Shown: one piece after another, positions 16,727-21,361 of the stretch
Layout of the letters: each line of letters opens with the position of its first letter
How positions within the stretch are numbered: position 1 is the stretch's first letter
Translations under genes and position numbers: made by a program
Notes under the pieces: model-generated
The model's input: the letters and a program-made list of their open reading frames with translations, nothing else
What the model was told of the DNA's origin: nothing
Database searches by the model: none
Assembly: GCA_040255215.1 (NCBI GenBank)
Contig: JBDZUM010000069.1
Location: 1 to 21,361 of the forward strand
Reading direction: 5' to 3'
Source: JAQSWP01 sp040255215
Lineage (GTDB): Bacteria > Pseudomonadota > Alphaproteobacteria > Reyranellales > JAQSWP01
Length of the DNA stretch: 21,361 nt

Positions 16727-16761
16727 GGGTCCTCTTGCCGCCAGTCTATTGGACCCGGCGG

Positions 16762-16816
16762 CGATGAGGGATCATTTTACCGGGGATGTCGTCAGTTTGA
16801 TGGCGACCAGGATCAG
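16762..16816. repeat. 55-bp exact repeat, left copy at contig end
   Basis: These 55 bases are identical to 16917-16971 on the other side of the N run. The copy contains the last codons of the SemiSWEET gene, so it is the same locus sequenced into two contig ends rather than a biological repeat. Confidence 0.9.
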
Positions 16817-16916
16817 NNNNNNNNNNNNNNNNNNNNNNNNNNNNNNNNNNNNNNNNNNNNNNNNNNNNNNNNNNNNNNNNNNNNNNNNNNNNNNNNNNNN
16901 NNNNNNNNNNNNNNNN
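16817..16916. other. Assembly gap (100 N)
   Basis: Exactly 100 N, the placeholder length used for scaffold gaps of unknown size. Both sides end in the same 55 bp, so the real sequence is most likely continuous, with zero missing bases once the duplicate is merged. Confidence 0.95.
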
Positions 16917-16971
16917 CGATGAGGGATCATTTTACCGGGGATGTCGTCAGTTTGATGGCGACCAGGATCAG
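16917..16971. repeat. 55-bp exact repeat, right copy at contig end
   Basis: Identical to 16762-16816. It includes the stop codon and final codons of the SemiSWEET gene. Confidence 0.9.
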
Positions 16972-17190
16972 GGTTAACACCAGGGTGACGGCGTTGAACA
17001 GCACGATCGGCGCTTCATCGAGCATCAGCCCGTAGAAGGTCCACAACGTCAGGCCGGTCGAAAACAGGGCCAGCATGGGAAAGGACAGGTCGGCGGTGGA
17101 TTTCGTCCGCCAGGCCCTGACGACCTGGGGCAGAAACGCGACCGTGGTGAGAAAGCCCGCGAGGTAGCCCAGCGCACTTGCCGCGTTCAT
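16927..17190 (-). CDS. SemiSWEET-type sugar transporter (PQ-loop, MtN3-like)
   Basis: An 87-residue protein with three transmembrane helices, the size of a bacterial SemiSWEET. The PQ motif is in VAFLPQVVRAWRTKS (about 17-31), followed by TADLSFPML, the WTFYG of helix 2 and the FNAVTLVLTLILVAIKL helix carrying the pore asparagine. SemiSWEETs dimerise to form a facilitative sugar pore in the inner membrane; the sugar is unknown. It starts 7 bp after the stop of the upstream RidA gene, with only a weak ribosome site (CTGG), so translation is probably coupled. The stop lies inside the 55-bp duplicated contig end. Confidence 0.88.
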   Translation of the reverse strand: MNAASALGYLAGFLTTVAFLPQVVRAWRTKSTADLSFPMLALFSTGLTLWTFYGLMLDEAPIVLFNAVTLVLTLILVAIKLTTSPVK

Positions 17191-17197
17191 GTTTTCG

Positions 17198-17695
17198 TCA
17201 GTCCAGAAGGAATATCCCGTCGATCTCGACCGAGGTGCCCATGGGAAGCACCGGCTGGCCTACGACGCTGCGGCAATGCTGCCCTTTCCCGCCGAACGCC
17301 GCCAGTGCGATTTTCGAGGCTGCGTCGGCGATCGGCTCGAAATTTGCGAAACCGTCGACGCAGTTGAGGAAGATGCCAAGGCGCAGGCAGCGCAGCCGGT
17401 GCAGGGAGGGAGCGCCAAACTGCTGTTCCGCCGCCGCCGCGGCCTGGGCGATGAGATTGAGGCAGACCAGTTCGGCGCTGCGGCAGGCGGCTTCGACGTC
17501 CAGGTCCCTGCCGACGCAGCCGACGAACTCCAGGGCGCCATTGCGGAACGGCCCCTGGCCGGCGACATGCACCAGAACCCCATCGCCGAAAATGATCGAT
17601 ACTGCCGGTACATAGGTCGCGACGGCCGGCATCGCCCTGGGCAACTCATGCCCGGCGAGACGCAATCGCTCGACGATGTCCTGATGCGACGTCAT
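17198..17695 (-). CDS. RidA (YjgF/YER057c/UK114) family protein, second paralogue
   Basis: A 165-residue single-domain RidA-fold protein. Conserved pieces are VHVAGQGPF, GRDLDVEAACRSAELVCLN, and the C-terminal CRSVVGQPVLPMGTSVEIDGIF. R142 sits where the substrate-anchoring arginine of RidA lies. Family members form trimers and hydrolyse reactive enamine/imine intermediates made by PLP enzymes, but many paralogues have other or unknown roles. It is clearly diverged from the copy at 17711 (HVAGQGP versus FVSGQVP, several inserted residues). It begins 15 bp after the stop of that copy with a weak ribosome site, suggesting coupled translation. Confidence 0.88.
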   Translation of the reverse strand: MTSHQDIVERLRLAGHELPRAMPAVATYVPAVSIIFGDGVLVHVAGQGPFRNGALEFVGCVGRDLDVEAACRSAELVCLNLIAQAAAAAEQQFGAPSLHRLRCLRLGIFLNCVDGFANFEPIADAASKIALAAFGGKGQHCRSVVGQPVLPMGTSVEIDGIFLLD

Positions 17696-17710
17696 CCCGG
17701 CCGACTGGCT

Positions 17711-18178
17711 TCAGGCGACCTCGAACACGGCGTCGACTTCGACCGCGACGTTGAAGGGCAGGGCGTTGGTGCCGACGGCGAAGCGGGCATGGCGACCGGC
17801 ATCGCCAAACACTTCGACGAACAGGTCGGAAGCGCCGTTCACCACTTTGGGTTGGTCGCCGAAACCGGCCTCGCAGTTGACGAAGCCGCCGACCTTGACG
17901 CAGCGCCGCACGCGGTCGAGGTCGCCGTCGAGGGCGCGCTTGAGCTGGGCGATGATGTTGAGGGCGCAGAGCCGAGCGGCCTGCTGGCCCTGCTCGACGG
18001 TAAGATCGACGCCCACCTTACCGAGATATTTGAATTCCCCCTGGAGCACCGGGACTTGGCCCGATACGAAGGCCAGATTGCCTGCAACGACTACGGGAAC
18101 GTAGTTCGCGGCGGGAGCGCTGGCCGCTGGCAAGGAGATCTTTAGCTCGGTAAGGCGAGCGTCGATACGACCGGTCAT
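17711..18178 (-). CDS. RidA (YjgF/YER057c/UK114) family protein, first paralogue
   Basis: A 155-residue RidA-fold protein of the longer (about 150-residue) subfamily. Visible signatures are ANYVPVVVAGNLAFVSGQVP, LGKVGVDLT, CALNIIAQLKRALDGDLDRV, VKVGGFVNC, and a C-terminal ARFAVGTNALPFNVAVEVDAVF. R132 matches the substrate-binding arginine of RidA. A deaminase role on enamine/imine intermediates is expected from the family but not shown. The start at 18178 is fixed by a GGGAGG ribosome site 9 nt upstream. That site lies in the 3' arm of a perfect 13-bp hairpin, so translation may be repressed until the hairpin opens. It leads the RidA-RidA-SemiSWEET-GNAT run. Confidence 0.9.
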   Translation of the reverse strand: MTGRIDARLTELKISLPAASAPAANYVPVVVAGNLAFVSGQVPVLQGEFKYLGKVGVDLTVEQGQQAARLCALNIIAQLKRALDGDLDRVRRCVKVGGFVNCEAGFGDQPKVVNGASDLFVEVFGDAGRHARFAVGTNALPFNVAVEVDAVFEVA

Positions 18179-18182
18179 TAGT

Positions 18183-18221
18183 CTGTGCCTCCCACTGTAC
18201 GTGACAATGTGGGAGGCACAG
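18183..18221 (-). promoter_or_regulatory. Hairpin that sequesters the ridA ribosome binding site
   Basis: Read on the minus strand, CTGTGCCTCCCAC is followed by a 13-nt loop and its perfect complement GTGGGAGGCACAG. The GGGAGG in the 3' arm (18188-18193) is the Shine-Dalgarno for the ATG at 18178, and the CCTCCC in the 5' arm pairs with it. No T-run follows on the minus strand, so this is better read as a translational control element than as a terminator. Confidence 0.65.
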
Positions 18222-18238
18222 TCTGACAGGTTTTACGC

Positions 18239-18262
18239 GGGAGCAAGACTTAACTTGCTCCC
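18239..18262 (-). promoter_or_regulatory. Hairpin directly after the Lys-rich micropeptide (attenuator or terminator-like)
   Basis: GGGAGCAAG and CTTGCTCCC form a perfect 9-bp stem with a 6-nt loop, starting 6 nt after the micropeptide stop codon on the minus strand. The sequence after it (GCGTAAAACC) has no T-run, so intrinsic termination is uncertain. Its TGGGAG can also pair with the CTCCCA of the next hairpin. Confidence 0.5.
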
Positions 18263-18268
18263 AGCGGA

Positions 18269-18337
18269 TTACATCTTCTTCTTCTTAGCGGCCTTCTTGG
18301 TGGCTTTCTTCTTAGCCGCCTTCTTCTTAGCTGCCAT
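18269..18337 (-). CDS. 22-residue lysine/alanine-rich micropeptide
   Basis: A very short ORF with a strong ribosome site: GAGAGGAGAGAG lies upstream, with AGGAG about 8 nt before the ATG. It encodes 22 residues, 12 of them lysine in blocks of 2-4 (MAAKKKAAKKK, then ATKKAAKKKK and a final M). Eleven lysines use AAG and one uses AAA. The composition resembles the basic tails of histone H1-like bacterial proteins, so a nucleic-acid-binding peptide is possible. It could equally be a regulatory leader peptide, since it ends 6 nt before a hairpin and 91 bp before the ridA start. Translation is inferred from the ribosome site and clean start/stop only. Confidence 0.6.
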   Translation of the reverse strand: MAAKKKAAKKKATKKAAKKKKM

Positions 18338-18422
18338 GATTCTCTCTCCTCTCAAGTGACGTTAAGGGACCGGTCCGCTCCGACCCCGGGTTTGGATACG
18401 AAGGTAGTCACGTCCACGCTTA

Positions 18423-21361
18423 CTAACTGCATCCGCTGGTTCCGCCACAGGTGTTGCACTTCAGGCACGTCCCGTTGCGCACCAGGGTGAAGTTGCCGCA
18501 CTCGCCACAGGCGTCGCCCTCGAAGCCGCGGATGCGGGCTTCTTGGATCCGCACGAGGCGGTCGTCGACATCCTGTGCCAGAGCGGCACTGACGGCGACT
18601 GTCCCGGCGGATGCCAGGGCAGCGGTGTTGCCGTCCGTCAGAACTTGGGCGTCGGCAGCTGCGAATGCCGCAACGGATGCGGTCGCGCGCGCGTTACGCC
18701 CGGTAAGTACGTAGAGATTGCTGCGCATGTAGCCAGTGCTGGCCAATCGGCGCATGTTTTCCATCTCGGTATCGGCAGCGGAAATTGCCGCCCGTGTTGC
18801 GGTCGCCGGCGATAGATCGCCTTGCGAGTCGCCGCCCCCCACGCCGTCGGTCAGCAGATCGTTCGGCTCGACATGCGCCAGATCGTTGCGACCGAGATAG
18901 GATACAGCAAGTTCGCGGAAAATATAATCGAGAACCGACGTCGACATCTTGATCGCGTCGTTTCCTTCCACAGGTCCGCTCGGTTCGAAGCGCGTGAAGG
19001 TGTAGGCCTCGACGAATTCCTCGAGCGGCACGCCGTACTGAAGGCCGATCGAGATCGCGATGGCGAAGTTGTTCATCAGGCTGCGGAAGGCGGCGCCTTC
19101 CTTGTGCATGTCGATGAAGATCTCGCCGGCGCGTCCGTCCTCGTACTCGCCGGTGCGCAGATAGACCTTGTGGCCGCCGACGATCGCCTTCTGGGTGTAG
19201 CCCTTGCGCCGTTGCGGCAGCCGTTCGCGACGGCCGCGGACCTCGCGCTCGACGATCCGTTCGACGATGCGCTCGGCGATGACGCCGGTCTGCGCCGCGA
19301 CCGAACGGGGCTGCTCGTCGTCGTTCGCGACCTCGTCGGGCAGGGCGATGGCGGAAAGCGGCTGGGAGAGCTTGGAGCCGTCCCGATACAAGGCATTGGC
19401 CTTCAACCCCAGGCGCCACGACAACATATAGGCTTCGCCGCAATCCTCGACGGTCGCCGCGTTGGGCATGTTGATGGTCTTGGAGATGGCGCCGGAGATG
19501 AAGGGCTGGGCCGCCGCCATCATGCGGATATGAGCCTCGACCCCCAGCGAGCGGGTGCCGGTACGGCCGCAGGGCGTGGCGCAATCGAACACCGGCAGAT
19601 GCTCGGCCTTCAGATGGGGAGCGCCCTCGACGGTCATGGCGCCGCAGGCATGGATGTTGGCGGCGTCGATCTGCTCCTTGGCGAAACCGATGGCTTTCAG
19701 CAGGTCGAAACCCGGCCGCGCCAGATCGGCCTCCGACAGGCCCAGCGTGTCGCGGCAGAATTCGTCGCCCAGGGTCCAGCGATTGAAGACGAACCGTATG
19801 TCGAAGGCGTCGGCTAGTGCTGCCTCGACCTTGGCGATGCGGCCGTCGTCGAAGCCTTTCGACCGCAGTGCAGCATGATTGACGTGCGGCGCATCGGCCA
19901 AAGTGCCGCGACCGACGGCGTAGGCGGTGATGGCGTCGATCTCGGCGTCGCCGTAGCCCAAGGTCCGCAGCGCCTGCGGCACGGTGCCGTTGATGATCTT
20001 GAAATAGCCGCCGCCCGCCAGTTTCTTGAACTTCACCAGGGCGAAATCGGGTTCGATGCCGGTGGTGTCGCAGTCCATCACCAGGCCGATCGTGCCGGTT
20101 GGCGCGATGACCGTGGCCTGGGCGTTGCGGTAGCCGTATTTCTCGCCCAGCTCGAGGGCGTATTCCCAGGCCCGCGGCGCGGCTTCGGCCAGCTCGCGGT
20201 CGGGGCAGGCGGCGGCGTCGAATGGCACCGGCGCGACCGCCAGGCCTTCATAGCCGCGGCGCGCGCCCATGGCCGCCCGTCGGTGATTGCGCATGACGCG
20301 CAGCATGCCGTCGCGATTGGCGGCGAATTCGGGGAAGGCGCCCAGTTCGCGGGCCATTTCGCCCGAGGTGGCATAGGCGATGCCGGTCATGACGGCGGTG
20401 ATCGCGGCGGCCAGCGAGCGCCCGGCCTCGCTGTCGTAAGGCAGGCCATTCGCCATCAGCAGGGCGCCGATATTGGCGTAGCCCAGTCCAAGCGTGCGGA
20501 ACTGGTAGGAGCGCAGCGCGATCTCTTTCGACGGGTACTGCGCCATCAGCACCGAGATCTCGAGCACGATGGTCCACAGCCGCACCGCATGCTCGAAGGC
20601 CGGCACGTCGAAGCTGCCGTCCGGTCGGCGGAAGGTCATCAGGTTCAGCGACGCCAGATTGCAGGCCGTGTCGTCGAGGAACATGTACTCGGAGCACGGG
20701 TTGGAGGCGTTGATCCGTCCCGAGGACGGGCAGGTGTGCCACTCGTTGATCGTGGTGTCGTACTGGATGCCCGGATCGGCCGAGGCCCAGGCCGCGTGGC
20801 TGATCTGGCTCCACAGCTCGCGCGCCGGCAGGGTCCGGGCGACGGCGGCATCGTTGCGGCGCACCAGGTTCCAGTCGGCATCCTTGCCGACGGCATCTAG
20901 GAAGGCGTTGGTGACGCGCACGGTGTTGTTGGCGTTCTGGCCCGAGACCGTCAGATAGGCCTCGGAGTCCCAGTCCGTGTCGTAGGTGCGGAAGTCGATC
21001 GAGCGGAAACCCTGGCGGGCGAACTGGATCACCCGCTGGATGTAGTTTTCCGGGATCTGCGCCTTGCGCGCGGCGACGATCTCGCGGCGCAGCGCCATGT
21101 TGTGGGCGGGCTCGAAGGCCTTGTCGCCCGCCGCTTCGGCGCCGGTGCAGGCGCGCATGATCGCGTTCAGATGTTCGCTGGCGAGGCGGGAGCCGGTCAC
21201 CATGGCAGCGACCTTCTGTTCCTCGTAGACCTTCCAGTTGATGAATTCCTCGATGTCGGGATGGTCGACGTCGACCACCACCATCTTGGCCGCCCGCCGC
21301 GTGGTGCCGCCCGACTTGATGGCGCCGGCCGCCCGGTCGCCGATCTTGAGGAAGCTCATCA
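18423..21361 (-). CDS. nrdJ: Vitamin B12-dependent (class II) ribonucleotide reductase, C-terminal part
   Basis: Partial gene. About 978 residues are visible and the N-terminus lies beyond the right edge; MSFLKIGDRAAGAIKSGG is an internal family segment, not the start. It reduces ribonucleotides to deoxyribonucleotides using adenosylcobalamin. In fragment numbering, the active-site N-x-C-x-E is N220-P-C222-S-E224, with C222 the thiyl cysteine, and C233 (ACNLASLNL) is the likely redox partner. The phosphate-loop region ATVIAPTGTIGL is present. The C-terminal tail has CGEC (951-954), CLKCNTC (965-971) and a final C977, the family's cysteine-rich reducing tail. An Ala-rich stretch from about 892 to 930 separates core and tail. 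A cobalamin riboswitch, if present, would be off the right edge. Confidence 0.96.
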   Translation of the reverse strand, partial: MSFLKIGDRAAGAIKSGGTTRRAAKMVVVDVDHPDIEEFINWKVYEEQKVAAMVTGSRLASEHLNAIMRACTGAEAAGDKAFEPAHNMALRREIVAARKAQIPENYIQRVIQFARQGFRSIDFRTYDTDWDSEAYLTVSGQNANNTVRVTNAFLDAVGKDADWNLVRRNDAAVARTLPARELWSQISHAAWASADPGIQYDTTINEWHTCPSSGRINASNPCSEYMFLDDTACNLASLNLMTFRRPDGSFDVPAFEHAVRLWTIVLEISVLMAQYPSKEIALRSYQFRTLGLGYANIGALLMANGLPYDSEAGRSLAAAITAVMTGIAYATSGEMARELGAFPEFAANRDGMLRVMRNHRRAAMGARRGYEGLAVAPVPFDAAACPDRELAEAAPRAWEYALELGEKYGYRNAQATVIAPTGTIGLVMDCDTTGIEPDFALVKFKKLAGGGYFKIINGTVPQALRTLGYGDAEIDAITAYAVGRGTLADAPHVNHAALRSKGFDDGRIAKVEAALADAFDIRFVFNRWTLGDEFCRDTLGLSEADLARPGFDLLKAIGFAKEQIDAANIHACGAMTVEGAPHLKAEHLPVFDCATPCGRTGTRSLGVEAHIRMMAAAQPFISGAISKTINMPNAATVEDCGEAYMLSWRLGLKANALYRDGSKLSQPLSAIALPDEVANDDEQPRSVAAQTGVIAERIVERIVEREVRGRRERLPQRRKGYTQKAIVGGHKVYLRTGEYEDGRAGEIFIDMHKEGAAFRSLMNNFAIAISIGLQYGVPLEEFVEAYTFTRFEPSGPVEGNDAIKMSTSVLDYIFRELAVSYLGRNDLAHVEPNDLLTDGVGGGDSQGDLSPATATRAAISAADTEMENMRRLASTGYMRSNLYVLTGRNARATASVAAFAAADAQVLTDGNTAALASAGTVAVSAALAQDVDDRLVRIQEARIRGFEGDACGECGNFTLVRNGTCLKCNTCGGTSGCS

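Noticed and set aside
16762..16971. Direct repeat flanking a mobile element or attachment site
   Set aside because: The copies abut exactly 100 N and include the coding end of one gene; they are overlapping contig ends, not target-site duplications.
15671..17035. 454-codon plus-strand frame running through the N gap
   Set aside because: Translates 100 N as unknown residues and is antisense to the GNAT and SemiSWEET genes; an artefact.
18183..18221. Reading the 13-bp hairpin as a rho-independent terminator
   Set aside because: No T-run follows the stem on either strand, and one arm contains the ribosome site of the next gene, so a translational element fits better.
18367..18376. Palindrome GGACCGGTCC upstream of the micropeptide as a possible operator
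   Set aside because: Only 10 bp, GC-rich, single copy; expected by chance in this composition.
19875..20900. 341-codon plus-strand frame antisense to nrdJ
   Set aside because: nrdJ is unambiguous here; the antisense translation is Gly/Ala/Arg-rich with no motif.

Overview
The window is a GC-rich, densely coded stretch of an alphaproteobacterial chromosome. Lineage markers are a MipZ-type division-site ATPase, a phasin whose promoter sits between two PhaR-type palindromes, a Pam18/Tim14-like J protein with a companion VWA protein, a ClpS-ClpA pair and a class II (adenosylcobalamin) ribonucleotide reductase. The genus cannot be fixed by eye; a Rhodospirillales-like group is a reasonable guess. 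I saw no rRNA, tRNA, CRISPR array, transposase or phage gene. Both ends cut genes: a molybdopterin oxidoreductase on the left and nrdJ on the right. A run of 100 N at 16817-16916 is an assembly gap.

Layout. (1) 1-3496: the 3' part of a molybdopterin oxidoreductase, then mipZ, then a convergent MFS transporter whose end overlaps the end of mipZ. (2) 3613-5024: a cytosolic VWA protein translationally coupled (ATGA overlap) to a membrane-anchored J protein whose J domain resembles mitochondrial Pam18/Tim14. (3) 5157-9237: a sugar-nucleotide operon, galU-ugd-phosphomannomutase/phosphoglucomutase, ending in a small gamma-glutamylcyclotransferase-fold protein. The first three enzymes interconvert hexose phosphates, make UDP-glucose and oxidise it to UDP-glucuronate for envelope polysaccharide. 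(4) 9254-11570: a convergent D-Ala-D-Ala carboxypeptidase with a C-terminal SPOR domain, and divergent from it an unrecognised secreted protein. (5) 11609-15548: a PhaR-type regulated phasin, a terminator, clpS, clpA and a DUF2007/zinc-ribbon protein.

(6) 15545-18337, minus strand: a likely unit reading a 22-residue Lys/Ala micropeptide, two strong RNA hairpins, two tandem RidA paralogues, a SemiSWEET and a GNAT/FemAB-like acyltransferase. The second hairpin buries the Shine-Dalgarno sequence of the first ridA. (7) 18423-21361, minus strand: the C-terminal part of nrdJ.

Most of the region is conserved housekeeping. The most unusual signals are the micropeptide/double-hairpin leader before the RidA operon, the VWA plus Pam18-like J-protein pair, and the two palindromes that bracket the phasin promoter. 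The 100-N gap is flanked by a 55-bp exact duplication and is almost certainly a scaffolding artefact with no missing sequence.
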